Shown piece by piece: positions 25,716 through 34,333 of a stretch of DNA of 64,000 nucleotides. Within the stretch, counting starts at the first letter, position 1, and each line of letters begins with the position of its first letter. Position numbers and translations under genes: made by a program. Below the pieces are notes generated by a model. It saw only the letters and a program-made list of their open reading frames with translations, was not told the origin of the DNA and did no database searches. The DNA is from Pseudalkalibacillus berkeleyi. Lineage in GTDB: Bacteria; Bacillota; Bacilli; Bacillales; Fictibacillaceae. The stretch is from the NCBI RefSeq assembly GCF_021608225.1, contig NZ_JAKIJS010000001.1:744001-808000 (forward strand), in the 5' to 3' direction.

Positions 25716-26477
25716 CTATTTCCTGAAAAATGGATTAATGACTTTAGTTTCTGCATTTTTATTTTGTTTCTTAAAAGGATTAATCTTTGAAGTCTCCGAA
25801 TTTGTATTATTCTTAAAGGGATTAATGGGTTCTCCTTGTTTCTGTTCTTCAGGAGGAATGAGGAATTTAGGCTTTTCAGGCCAAGAAGGCTGTAACTGGT
25901 AAGAGGACAATGCAGGATTGATTGGTGCAAGCACTTTCCTGAGCAGGTTTTCATAGGTTGAAGTAGTGATTGATAGTGGGTGATTAGCAGATTCTGATTG
26001 GCACGTTTGAAGAATTAAATAGGTTAACCATTCTGCAATTTCTTCACATTGATTTGGATTCCAATAAACTTTCGTATCCCTATTGGTGATAATTGGGTTA
26101 AATCCTTTATAAACCCAATCCAGTGTGGATTTAAATGGTCCCTTTTGCTTCCTATATTCATAAACATCTTGGTCTGATTCCACTGATAAATACGACACAG
26201 AATCAGGTTCTCTAAACGATGAAAGCACTAAATGTTCTTCATTTTTGTGCGTTGTCGATAATGACACATCTGTATGTTTCAATAATTGATTCAAACGATT
26301 GAATTCTTTTTTATTCAAACCAATAATTCGGATCGTGTAATTTGATAAACCACCAACGAGATCTTGTTCGGATTCATTCCATATAAGTCCCCAGAAAACT
26401 GCAATCTGTTTTAATGCTTCAAGTTCGTCTATAGGTAGCATACATAACTCTCTTCTATTATATGAAACTCGATGCAT
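25716..26477 (-). CDS. Uncharacterised protein with C-terminal INPF repeats
   Basis: 253 residues, family not recognised. An N-terminal ~170-residue part looks globular and mixed alpha/beta (rich in Trp, Tyr). The last ~50 residues are polar and repeat INPFK / INPFKK / INPFF three times. The ATG at 26477 follows GAGGGAGG; the earlier in-frame ATG at 26537 has no ribosome site. It is divergent from the coat-like gene at 26585. The tail of short repeated motifs recalls coat-protein interaction tails, but this is only a suggestion. Confidence 0.65.
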   Translation of the reverse strand: MHRVSYNRRELCMLPIDELEALKQIAVFWGLIWNESEQDLVGGLSNYTIRIIGLNKKEFNRLNQLLKHTDVSLSTTHKNEEHLVLSSFREPDSVSYLSVESDQDVYEYRKQKGPFKSTLDWVYKGFNPIITNRDTKVYWNPNQCEEIAEWLTYLILQTCQSESANHPLSITTSTYENLLRKVLAPINPALSSYQLQPSWPEKPKFLIPPEEQKQGEPINPFKNNTNSETSKINPFKKQNKNAETKVINPFFRK

Positions 26478-26584
26478 AGCTTTTCCTCCCTCAAAAATAG
26501 GCATTAATCTTTGTGTCATTAGCCGTCGTATTCCCATAGTATGTATTGAATCTTCAGTTCATGATGAAGAAAGGAAGGGAAACT

Positions 26585-27766
26585 ATGAGTCATAAAAAAC
26601 ACAATATACCTAAAGCTACCAATAGCTTACAGGATGAGTGTATTCGCGTACAAAAAGTGTACGACTGGGTAACCGATGCACTTACCGTTCGTAAGACGGT
26701 CCTTTTTACCCGCGAGCAGATAAAAGACATTGAAGAAGCGATGGAAGACCCTGGTCGTCGCCCTTTACGTCTTATCTGTGAGCCGCCTGAAACACCACCA
26801 ATTTTCCCTCTAAACAACAGACGCAGTCATGATCACGATCATGATGATGATAATTTAGAATTCATCTGCGAGCAAGTTGGAGAAAAGCGTGATGTTACAA
26901 TATCAACAAATGGCGGTTTCGTTGATGCACAGCTAGTAGAACTTTTAATCAGCACGGATTTGAGAATAGTTGTTGTAGATCGCCACGGTTGTATTGTAAC
27001 TAAATCTAATATCAACGCTTCGGTTTTTGAGTCATTTGTACTTTGCTATCCAGATGGAACAGATCTTTTCTGTAAAGTATCTAAGATCTTCTGTAAAATT
27101 CCATCAGGAACAGTGTTATTGAACTCACCAGCACCAGAAAGCTTCGATATTGAAATTACATTCTGTCTCGACATTCAAGTAGAAGCGGAAGTGAAGCTAG
27201 AAGTACTTGCTAAATTCTGCTCTCCACGAGATAACGATTTGATTGCACCTGAGTCAGTTGATCAGTGTCCAAAAGTATCGTTCCCTCCACAATGTCCAGA
27301 TATTTTCCCACGACCTAACTGTGACTGCTCTGCTGAAGGGGAAGCAAGTGGTAATACAGGAGAGGACTCATCTGCTACTGGTCGATTAGCTGTACTCGTA
27401 AACATTTGTCCTGACTGTAGTTTAGTCGACAGTGAGTTGAGAGGTAGTTTCAGAGATACAGACACGAGTGATGGTACTGAAAGCTTTAACTTTACTGCTA
27501 CAACATTTGATCAAGATACACTTTGTTGTGAGGAAACACGAGGTGGCTTGAAACTGATCATCAGTGGTGAAGGTAAGGTAGACGGTAGAACAGTTGATTA
27601 CAACTTTGCAGTAGTTGATGATAACTCAGGTACACAATTCCAGCTTCAATTGATCGATCGTAGGGGTAGAACGATCTTTGATTCAGGAGTCGTAGATTCT
27701 GACGAGGGCGAAGTTAAAGTAGAAGATTGTGTCACTTTCGCTGACATTAAAGTGAAAAGACCTTAA
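26585..27766 (+). CDS. Putative morphogenetic spore coat/exosporium protein
   Basis: 393 residues, acidic and Cys-containing, with an N-terminal ECIRVQKVYDWV segment that I associate with Bacillaceae coat proteins carrying SPOCS/DUF3794-like beta domains. A His/Asp stretch (SHDHDHDDD, ~residues 80-88) may bind metal. The middle (~95-215) is beta-rich. A Cys cluster (QCPDIFPRPNCDCSAEG) links to a second beta domain that ends VEDCVTFADIKV. GGAAGGG precedes ATG 26585; an upstream ATG at 26546 lacks a good site. Likely a secreted-to-forespore-surface structural protein rather than an enzyme; exact family uncertain. Confidence 0.65.
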   Translation: MSHKKHNIPKATNSLQDECIRVQKVYDWVTDALTVRKTVLFTREQIKDIEEAMEDPGRRPLRLICEPPETPPIFPLNNRRSHDHDHDDDNLEFICEQVGEKRDVTISTNGGFVDAQLVELLISTDLRIVVVDRHGCIVTKSNINASVFESFVLCYPDGTDLFCKVSKIFCKIPSGTVLLNSPAPESFDIEITFCLDIQVEAEVKLEVLAKFCSPRDNDLIAPESVDQCPKVSFPPQCPDIFPRPNCDCSAEGEASGNTGEDSSATGRLAVLVNICPDCSLVDSELRGSFRDTDTSDGTESFNFTATTFDQDTLCCEETRGGLKLIISGEGKVDGRTVDYNFAVVDDNSGTQFQLQLIDRRGRTIFDSGVVDSDEGEVKVEDCVTFADIKVKRP

Positions 27767-27780
27767 TAGTAAATAAGAAA

Positions 27781-27818
27781 AAAGTGATCCGAGTAACTTT
27801 TCGGATCGCTTTTTTTTT
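27781..27818 (+). terminator. Terminator after the coat-like gene
   Basis: Stem AGTGATCCGA / TCGGATCGCT (one G-T pair) followed by eight T. Confidence 0.9.
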
Positions 27819-27916
27819 GAGTTTTTTGAATCGTTACAGCTCAAACCTTAACTAAACAATTAAAAAGCTGACATAGAGAGTCCTAATGTCAGCTGCATTA
27901 TACTTACAATCTCAGA

Positions 27917-29197
27917 TTAGTTACGGCCAATTGCAACATATTGTAATCCGTGTACTTCAAGTTCAGATTTTCTCAAGCAATTTCGTGCATCTAGTACATG
28001 TTTTCCTTTCATTAATTTACTAATCAAAAGCCAATCCACATTAAGAAATTTATTCCATTCGGTAGCTACTACGATCATTTCAGCATCAATAACTGAATTG
28101 TATATATCTGTACATTGGTAAGTGCCTTTGATTGTATGATTGGCTATAGGGTCATAAGTGGTTAAGATAGCTCCTTGATCTTGTAAACTTTCGATTAGTC
28201 TTAAAGAAGGGGAATCACGACAATCATCAGTATTCGGTTTAAATGAAAGTCCCCATATTGTTATTTTCTTCTTATCAATACATCCTAACGTTTCTACAAT
28301 TTTATGAACATAGTTGCCTATTTGGTTACGGTTAATTTGTTCAACTGCCTCGAGAAGAGTTGGCTGTATCCCTTTAGTTTGAGCTGCAAAAGAAAGCGAC
28401 TGGATGTCCTTTGGTAAACAATACCCGCCATATCCTAATCCTGCCTTTAAGAAGTGGGGACCTATTCTAGGATCAGTGCCAAGTGCTTCTGAAACAGTTG
28501 TTATATCACCATTGTATACCTCGCAAATGATTTGCATTTGATTAATGAAAGATACTTTCGTAGCGAGAAAGGCGTTCGATGCATATTTAATAATCTCTGC
28601 ATTAATTGGACTCGTAAATATATAGTTGGATGAAATATCTTTATATAACTCGAGAATCACTTCCAAGTCACTCTCATTTCTTCCACCCACGACCACTTTA
28701 TCAGGATGTTGTAAATCAGATAATGCTGAACCTTCTCTTAGAAACTCTGGATTCGAAATAACTGTGCAGTTATGAGTAGGTACCCCTGATTGAATTAATT
28801 TTTGCATAATATAATCATTCGTTCCTGGGGGAACGGTACTCTTGATAATGATCGTTTTTGGTTCATTAATAGCGCACTGGAGGTGATCTATTACACTATT
28901 GATGTAGGATAAATCTGTTTCCCCTTTATCGTGGGAAGGGGTACCAACAGCGACAAAAATAATGGCATTTTTTTGTATACTTGCAATCACTTCATTTGAG
29001 AAATGCAAAGACTTATTCTCTAACTGCTCTTGAATGAGTTCTTCTAACCCTTCTTCAACAATTGGGCATTTACCTGAAAGTAAAAGCTTAATCTTTTCAT
29101 CGTCTGTATCGACACAGGTGACTTGATGGCCCCATTTGGATAGCATTGCACCTGTTGTTAAGCCAACATAACCACATCCGATGACACAAATATTCAT
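27917..29197 (-). CDS. ugd: UDP-glucose 6-dehydrogenase
   Basis: Oxidises UDP-glucose twice to UDP-glucuronate. The 426-residue protein has MNICVIGCGYVGLTTG (NAD), GTPSHDKGETDLSYI, STVPPGT, NPEFLREGSAL, the catalytic-Cys motif GYGGYCLPKD, and GLSFKPNTDDCRDSPS. The start follows GGAGGTGA. It is divergent from the UDP-glucose pyrophosphorylase gene that supplies its substrate. Its product is the substrate of the UXS-like enzyme at 7576. In this context it serves the glycan block; TuaD-like cell-wall roles are the alternative. Confidence 0.95.
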   Translation of the reverse strand: MNICVIGCGYVGLTTGAMLSKWGHQVTCVDTDDEKIKLLLSGKCPIVEEGLEELIQEQLENKSLHFSNEVIASIQKNAIIFVAVGTPSHDKGETDLSYINSVIDHLQCAINEPKTIIIKSTVPPGTNDYIMQKLIQSGVPTHNCTVISNPEFLREGSALSDLQHPDKVVVGGRNESDLEVILELYKDISSNYIFTSPINAEIIKYASNAFLATKVSFINQMQIICEVYNGDITTVSEALGTDPRIGPHFLKAGLGYGGYCLPKDIQSLSFAAQTKGIQPTLLEAVEQINRNQIGNYVHKIVETLGCIDKKKITIWGLSFKPNTDDCRDSPSLRLIESLQDQGAILTTYDPIANHTIKGTYQCTDIYNSVIDAEMIVVATEWNKFLNVDWLLISKLMKGKHVLDARNCLRKSELEVHGLQYVAIGRN

Positions 29198-29373
29198 TGA
29201 AATCACCTCCAACCTATTAAAGTTCAAATCCATATATCCTATTTTAATTGACTCAAATCGGTGAGGGTTAAAGATATAAAAGTATATGTCCGAGCCTCAT
29301 TTTCACAGTGACCTACACTACAACATCAACTTGTGAATAAGCTATTGTATGAAACTTAAGGGGGCATTAAAAG

Positions 29374-30195
29374 TTGATCAAAAAAGCAATTATACCTGCT
29401 GCGGGTTATGGTACAAGAAGTTTACCCATTACTAAGGTACTTCCTAAAGAGATGTTCCCAATTAATGGTAGACCGGCCATTCATTATATCGTCGAAGAGG
29501 CAGTACAAGCTGGTGTAGAAGAAATCTTGATTGTTGTTTCAAGTAATAAGAATATGATTGTGGACTATTTCGATACTTCTCTTGAACTCGAAGCATTCCT
29601 TAAACTAACGAATAAATCGAATTTACTCGATAAATTAAGAACACCAGATGTCCATATTCAATATACAAGACAACCGTATGCACGAGGGTTAGGTGATGCG
29701 GTCCGCCTTGGAAAGTCATTTGTTGGTAATGACCCGTTCATGGTGTTACTCCCAGATGATATCATTCTCAACAAGAATGGTTCTGTTACAAAACAAATAA
29801 TGAACGTATTTAACGAATTACATTCTCCCGTTATCGCTCTTAGGCATGTCAGAGACGAATGCCTTAATCAATATGGAGTTGTTGAACCGACGTATCATTC
29901 TAGACACATACATGAAATTCGATCTATTGTTGAGAAGCCGCAAACAAATCCGCCTTCTAATTTAGCTGTTATAGGAAGATATGCGTTTACTTCCAATATT
30001 TTTGAATATCTCACAAGGCAAGAAGAGAGTGTGAATAGTGAAGTGCAGTTGACAGATGCAATTCAAACGATGTTAACGAACGAAAAGTGTTACGGATTCG
30101 AGGTTGAAGGAGACCGGTACGATATTGGAATTGAGAAAGACTATATACAATTATTACAGAGATTGAATGAGGAGAAAGATGAACAAGGGAGTTGA
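29374..30195 (+). CDS. UTP-glucose-1-phosphate uridylyltransferase (GtaB/YngB type)
   Basis: Makes UDP-glucose from UTP and glucose-1-phosphate. 273 residues with the nucleotide-binding AAGYGTRSLPITKVLPKEMFPI (variant of GLGTRFLPATK), VSSNKNMIVDYFD, YTRQPYARGLGDAV, LLPDDI and VEKPQ. The variant signature suggests a dedicated paralogue rather than the housekeeping GtaB. TTG start after AAGGGGGC. Confidence 0.9.
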   Translation: MIKKAIIPAAGYGTRSLPITKVLPKEMFPINGRPAIHYIVEEAVQAGVEEILIVVSSNKNMIVDYFDTSLELEAFLKLTNKSNLLDKLRTPDVHIQYTRQPYARGLGDAVRLGKSFVGNDPFMVLLPDDIILNKNGSVTKQIMNVFNELHSPVIALRHVRDECLNQYGVVEPTYHSRHIHEIRSIVEKPQTNPPSNLAVIGRYAFTSNIFEYLTRQEESVNSEVQLTDAIQTMLTNEKCYGFEVEGDRYDIGIEKDYIQLLQRLNEEKDEQGS

Positions 30196-30238
30196 CATCT
30201 AAATGTTCAACTCCTTTTGAAAAATCAAGTTCTTGTAA

Positions 30239-30265
30239 ACCCATTTGAGTGATATACATATGATA
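30239..30265 (+). promoter_or_regulatory. SigK-type promoter
   Basis: AC at 30239-30240, then 16 nt, then CATATGATA at 30257-30265. Both elements match the SigK (late mother-cell) consensus AC-N16-CATAnnnTA exactly, 30 nt before the start codon at 30296. Confidence 0.6.
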
Positions 30266-30295
30266 AGGATATATGCCCGGTTAGGAGGGGACTTT

Positions 30296-31177
30296 ATGAA
30301 TCCGCAAAAAGAATTAAGTTATGACCGGCTTGCATCACGCACGAAATATTATCAGGAGAAATCTCTACAACTTGAGAAGAAATTGTTGTTCGCTGAAGAA
30401 AAAATGGAGCAATTGGAGATAGAATTAAAGGATGCAAGAGAGAATGATGAATTAAACGAGAAAATACAACAACAAGAAGAAGAGCTAGAGGCTTATCATC
30501 AAGAGGTTCATCGATTAAAGGAGCAATTGTCTCAATCTAACCTAACAGCTATGACGAAGAAAATATTAAGTTTCGAAGAATTATTAGAAACGGTAGAGAA
30601 AGAAATCAATGAAAAAGAAACATTAATTGAAAGTTATAAAAGTAAAATAAAAAGCTTGGAAAAGCGGATCAAAGTGAAAAACAATTCACCAGAAGAATTA
30701 GGGAGTAAGCTAGTCGATAAAGAGAATTTGCAATTAACTGCATATTTTAACCACAGTTTAATCTGTAAAAGCGAAAGTTCTTATGTCATCCATGGAAGTT
30801 TTCACATGACAAATAATGGAACTGAAGAGTTAGATCAACCACTCGTTTGCTTCCGTTTTCAGCCAATTGATTATACGAATTTAAAAGGGAAGATTAGTTC
30901 GTTAGAACAATCAACGATATCCGAAGAGAAACAAGAAGCTGACCAATGGGTCTACATCGAGAATGAGTGGGCGAAGGAAGCAAGGGAAAGAGGAGAAATT
31001 TGGGTTGCTCCCATGCATGACCTTACAATCCAACCCAATCAAACTATTTCAATATCTGATTTCCAAATACCAATTAAAAAGCAATTTGAAGATAGTATCA
31101 TAATAGAAGCATTTGTCTATTTCCAAAATAAGGAATACAGAGCAAGGGCAATGAATCAAATCGCATTAAATTTTTAA
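30296..31177 (+). CDS. Coiled-coil protein of unknown function, probably late sporulation
   Basis: 293 residues. Positions ~10-155 are a long, charged coiled coil (Glu/Lys/Gln-rich heptads). The C-terminal ~130 residues are a beta-type domain with HGSFHMTNNGTEELDQPLVCFRFQP and ISISDFQIPI, like an immunoglobulin-type fold. No signal peptide. GGAGGGG precedes the ATG and a consensus SigK promoter lies just upstream, so expression in the mother cell is likely. It may be a coat-assembly scaffold, but no family was recognised. Confidence 0.7.
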   Translation: MNPQKELSYDRLASRTKYYQEKSLQLEKKLLFAEEKMEQLEIELKDARENDELNEKIQQQEEELEAYHQEVHRLKEQLSQSNLTAMTKKILSFEELLETVEKEINEKETLIESYKSKIKSLEKRIKVKNNSPEELGSKLVDKENLQLTAYFNHSLICKSESSYVIHGSFHMTNNGTEELDQPLVCFRFQPIDYTNLKGKISSLEQSTISEEKQEADQWVYIENEWAKEARERGEIWVAPMHDLTIQPNQTISISDFQIPIKKQFEDSIIIEAFVYFQNKEYRARAMNQIALNF

Positions 31178-31274
31178 TACCCATAAATCATAACTTTTTA
31201 CGAATATTATTAGACAATAACGGGTATAGGAAAAAGAGTGTAACAAGGGTGAAAATTTAAGAGTAGGTGATTCC

Positions 31275-31514
31275 ATGGGTTATGTGCCGCCATATCTAGC
31301 TGATCAGAAAAGAATTTACGCAAGCAGAACGCAAGAGACATATTCTCCCTACAAGCTTCAATTACATCCAGTTGAAAGAATCCATTTTGAAAATGCAACT
31401 GAAAAGAACATGGAAAATGATAGGTATAATCAAGAGTATGAAGACTCAAAAGCATTCAGAAAAATATATTCAGATTTGACAGGAAAAGGACAGAACATAA
31501 ACGAAAGTATATAA
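31275..31514 (+). CDS. Small hypothetical protein (79 aa)
   Basis: 79 residues, polar, Tyr-rich and without Cys or membrane segments: MGYVPPYLADQKRIYASRTQ..., ending in a charged helix. AGGTGA lies 5 nt before the ATG and a terminator follows the stop. It follows the SigK-driven coiled-coil gene by ~100 nt on the same strand and may be read with it. Function unknown. Confidence 0.55.
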   Translation: MGYVPPYLADQKRIYASRTQETYSPYKLQLHPVERIHFENATEKNMENDRYNQEYEDSKAFRKIYSDLTGKGQNINESI

Positions 31515-31555
31515 GGACTGGCGAGGAATGCATCGCTAAGTCCTATTTTTTTTTG
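31513..31555 (+). terminator. Terminator after the 79-aa gene
   Basis: Outer stem AGGACT / AGTCCT with inner GCGA / TCGC pairing and nine T after it. It marks the right end of the accessory block. Confidence 0.75.
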
Positions 31556-31590
31556 TAAAATAGATTGGTAACGAATAGGGGTTGACCGAT

Positions 31591-32490
31591 ATGGAATTGA
31601 TACAGCTGAATCACACTTGTTATTACTTTAATGGTCCGGTGAATGTTGGATATGTTAACAGAGGAAATTGCGGTCTTATTATTGATACTGGAATAGACAA
31701 GCAGAATATGAAGAAGATTCTCAAGGCATTAAAAGACAAGTCATTGCCAATCACACACTTGTTTATTTCCCATGCTCATGCAGATCATTATGGCGCAGCA
31801 GATTACTTGCAAAAAACAATAGATATCTACACATTTGCTCCACAGGTCGAAGAAGCTATTCTCAAATATCCAATTTTAGAGCCTTTATATTTATCTCAAG
31901 GTAATCGTCCTTTAAATGAGATGCGTAATAAATTTTTGGAAGCTCCACCGACTCGTATTGATCAAGTGGTGAGCGATGGGCCATTATCCATTGATGGTCT
32001 AGAAGTTGAGGCAATTGCACTTCCAGGGCATAGTATTTACCAAGTCGGCTTGAAGGTGGGACACATCTTATATGCGGCAGATAGTTATTTTGGGGAAGCC
32101 CAGTTAGACAAGCACAAGATACCATTTATTATCGATGCCCAGGCTACACTTGCTTCGATAGAGAAACTATTATCTATGACCAATGTCGGCATGATCCCTG
32201 GTCACGGTGTATTCGAGGAAGATCCCACACAGACACTTATACGTAACTACGATCATCATGTGAACATTATTTCAAATATGTATGATGTATTGAGTAATCA
32301 CAAAGATGGTTGTTCTTTCGAGATCATAATGAAATCCTTGTGTGAGCACTGGGAAGTAGAGATTGCATCTCTTTCAATATGGTCTCTTTACCGAACGGCA
32401 ATTTACTCTTATCTTATTAAGGGTATAGAAGATGACCGCATCTCTTTTGAATTAAAGGATTTTGCCCCGTTGTTTACTTTGAATAAGTAG
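31591..32490 (+). CDS. Metallo-beta-lactamase fold hydrolase
   Basis: ~299 residues with HAHADH (61-66), ALPGHSIYQVG, AADSYFGE and PGHGV, which make up the dinuclear metal site of the MBL fold. The C-terminal ~90 residues are helical, as in glyoxalase II-like and related hydrolases. Cytoplasmic; substrate unknown. ATG 31591 is preceded by AGGGG; an in-frame TTG at 31582 is less likely. Its 3' end overlaps the convergent DUF421 gene by 17 nt. Confidence 0.85.
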   Translation: MELIQLNHTCYYFNGPVNVGYVNRGNCGLIIDTGIDKQNMKKILKALKDKSLPITHLFISHAHADHYGAADYLQKTIDIYTFAPQVEEAILKYPILEPLYLSQGNRPLNEMRNKFLEAPPTRIDQVVSDGPLSIDGLEVEAIALPGHSIYQVGLKVGHILYAADSYFGEAQLDKHKIPFIIDAQATLASIEKLLSMTNVGMIPGHGVFEEDPTQTLIRNYDHHVNIISNMYDVLSNHKDGCSFEIIMKSLCEHWEVEIASLSIWSLYRTAIYSYLIKGIEDDRISFELKDFAPLFTLNK

Positions 32491-33154
32491 TAATGAGTAA
32501 TTGATCTGGAGATTGCCATTCTGCATGGAGAACATCCGTTATGTGAACAATATCCTGTTCGAAAAGCTTCTTCTTCAACCATGTTTCATTTCTACCTAGT
32601 TCTTGTAGATTATCATACACAATTTCTCCATCTAAAATAAGGGAGATTGGAAGGGACACATCTACTATAGGTAAGTCAAGATCTTTTCTTGTAACTGAAT
32701 CTACATCAGATTTTGGTAACACGCTTATTGTACCGTTCGTTTCTAGAATCGCGTATTCTACATCGTAAAGAGAGAAGTACCCCTTTTGTCGGATCAATCC
32801 CTGTAATTGATTAATATCTAACTTGTTTTTCTTTAAAGATGGGTATAATATTTTCCCCTTATGAATGACAATGACCGGCTGTCCTTCTAAAAAGCCTCTG
32901 ACACTTTTCTTTTTTTGCGTCCAGAATTCGATTAAATAGACTAATAAGCCCCAAATAACTAACGCATAGGTGATTGAGAAAATATTTACATTTTCATCAT
33001 AAATGGCATTTCCTAATAACTCTCCAAGAATTAATGAAGAAATGAAGTCAAATGGTGTGATTTGAGAAATTTGTGTCTTACCCAGTAAACGAGTTACAAG
33101 AAAAAGCATGACAAATCCCAAAATCAACTCGATTGTTAATTGTGTGAAAGGCAC
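32474..33154 (-). CDS. DUF421 (YetF-type) membrane protein
   Basis: 226 residues: three membrane helices in the first ~85 residues with the family motif RLLGKTQISQITPFDF and SLILGELLGNAI, then a cytosolic beta domain with GQPVIVIHKGKI and a region around DLPIVDVSLPISLILDGEI. B. subtilis has several such proteins (YetF, YrbG, YkjA), some linked to spores. GTG start after GGAGG. A nested palindrome lies directly upstream. Confidence 0.88.
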   Translation of the reverse strand: MPFTQLTIELILGFVMLFLVTRLLGKTQISQITPFDFISSLILGELLGNAIYDENVNIFSITYALVIWGLLVYLIEFWTQKKKSVRGFLEGQPVIVIHKGKILYPSLKKNKLDINQLQGLIRQKGYFSLYDVEYAILETNGTISVLPKSDVDSVTRKDLDLPIVDVSLPISLILDGEIVYDNLQELGRNETWLKKKLFEQDIVHITDVLHAEWQSPDQLLITTYSK

Positions 33155-33165
33155 AATACGTTCCT

Positions 33166-33208
33166 CCGATTCCTTCTTAATATGAACAGTTTGTTCATGA
33201 GGAATCGG
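33166..33208 (-). promoter_or_regulatory. Nested inverted repeat in the leader of the DUF421 gene
   Basis: Outer arms CCGATTCC / GGAATCGG enclose an inner ATGAACA-GTT-TGTTCAT palindrome. It lies immediately upstream of the Shine-Dalgarno sequence, so it could be an operator or an RNA hairpin affecting translation. Confidence 0.4.
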
Positions 33209-33238
33209 AATTAAACCTATACCTTTAAAACAAAAGCA

Positions 33239-33270
33239 AGAAAACGACCTTAAGAATCAGGTCGTTTTCT
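33239..33270. terminator. Bidirectional terminator downstream of yjcF
   Basis: 12-bp perfect stem AGAAAACGACCT / AGGTCGTTTTCT with an 8-nt loop, with A-run and T-run on the two sides. Confidence 0.85.
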
Positions 33271-33292
33271 AAAACAATAAGGGGATGTGATC

Positions 33293-33715
33293 CTAAACAG
33301 ACTTTTTCATGGCAACATGAGGAATTCCTGCATCCATAAATACGTCAGAATAAGTTTCATATCCCAATTTACTATAGAATTGTTCAGCTTGTGTTTGTGC
33401 GTGTAACACAAGCTGGTTAACAGAACTTTCAGATGATACGGTTTCCATCTTCTGCATTAATAATTTTCCGACGCCCGACCCACGATACTCTTTCAATATG
33501 CAAACGCGTTCCACTTTCGCATAGTCTTCAACAAACCGTAGTCTGCCAGCGCCAATCGTTTTCTCACCATCATATACGACAAAGTGAGTACAATCATTTT
33601 CATATTGATCAATCTCTTCTTCCTCAGGTACGTTCTGCTCATCAATAAACACTTTTGAACGTACTTTGAGCGCATCTTGCTTTTGAGAATCACTAGATGC
33701 CACGACAACTTCCAT
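33293..33715 (-). CDS. yjcF: GNAT acetyltransferase YjcF
   Basis: 140-residue GNAT-fold N-acetyltransferase with VFIDEQNVPEEEEIDQYE and the acetyl-CoA loop CILKEYRGSGVGKLLMQK (Q/RxxGxG/A). It overlaps yjcG by 1 nt, with yjcH just upstream, an order also found in B. subtilis. Substrate not known. Confidence 0.9.
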   Translation of the reverse strand: MEVVVASSDSQKQDALKVRSKVFIDEQNVPEEEEIDQYENDCTHFVVYDGEKTIGAGRLRFVEDYAKVERVCILKEYRGSGVGKLLMQKMETVSSESSVNQLVLHAQTQAEQFYSKLGYETYSDVFMDAGIPHVAMKKSV

Positions 33716-34233
33716 TATCGTACTTTCCCTAAATGAAATGTCTCATATACTGTCCATGATCCATTCTCTAGCTGGTATAATAATTGGAAGCGATCCACTG
33801 GTTCAGAATGATCGATATCCATCATCTTCATTGATTCAAGGACATCATGATGTTCTTCATCTGGTAACTTTTGAGCAATAGTAATGTGTGGAACAAACGT
33901 ATATGGACGTTCGCTATATAACTCATCCTTGTGTAACTGTTCATGTAGTTTACTAAGTCTTTCTTCTTCTTTAACTTTGAAATAAATAACGTTATTAACT
34001 GGGTGAAATGATCCAACTTTATAAACGTTAATGTTAAATGGTTGGATATTATCTGAGATTTCGTGAATTTGACGCGTCATTTCTTTCAATTCGTCTTCAT
34101 CTTCGACATCGAACGGATCTTTTAATGTCAAGTGAGGAGCGATTAAAGCATAATGAGGGTCATAACGTTTACGATAGGAATTTACCAAGTCTTGTAGTTT
34201 TTTTGATGGAAAAATGGCTATACCATATTTCAT
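33715..34233 (-). CDS. yjcG: 2'-5' RNA ligase/phosphoesterase superfamily protein YjcG
   Basis: 172 residues with the two HxT motifs of the 2H phosphoesterase fold (HLTLKDPF near 37 and HITIAQKLP near 120). These fold members cleave or form 2',5' or cyclic phosphodiester bonds; the substrate here is unknown. GGAGGG precedes the start. Confidence 0.9.
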   Translation of the reverse strand: MKYGIAIFPSKKLQDLVNSYRKRYDPHYALIAPHLTLKDPFDVEDEDELKEMTRQIHEISDNIQPFNINVYKVGSFHPVNNVIYFKVKEEERLSKLHEQLHKDELYSERPYTFVPHITIAQKLPDEEHHDVLESMKMMDIDHSEPVDRFQLLYQLENGSWTVYETFHLGKVR

Positions 34234-34333
34234 AATTTCCCTCCTCGAACTTCATTCTTTACATTAGTTCATTTAAGCAATTCCATTATAGCAAATTTTC
34301 TTACTATTTCATACTCGGATAAGGTTCCATTGT

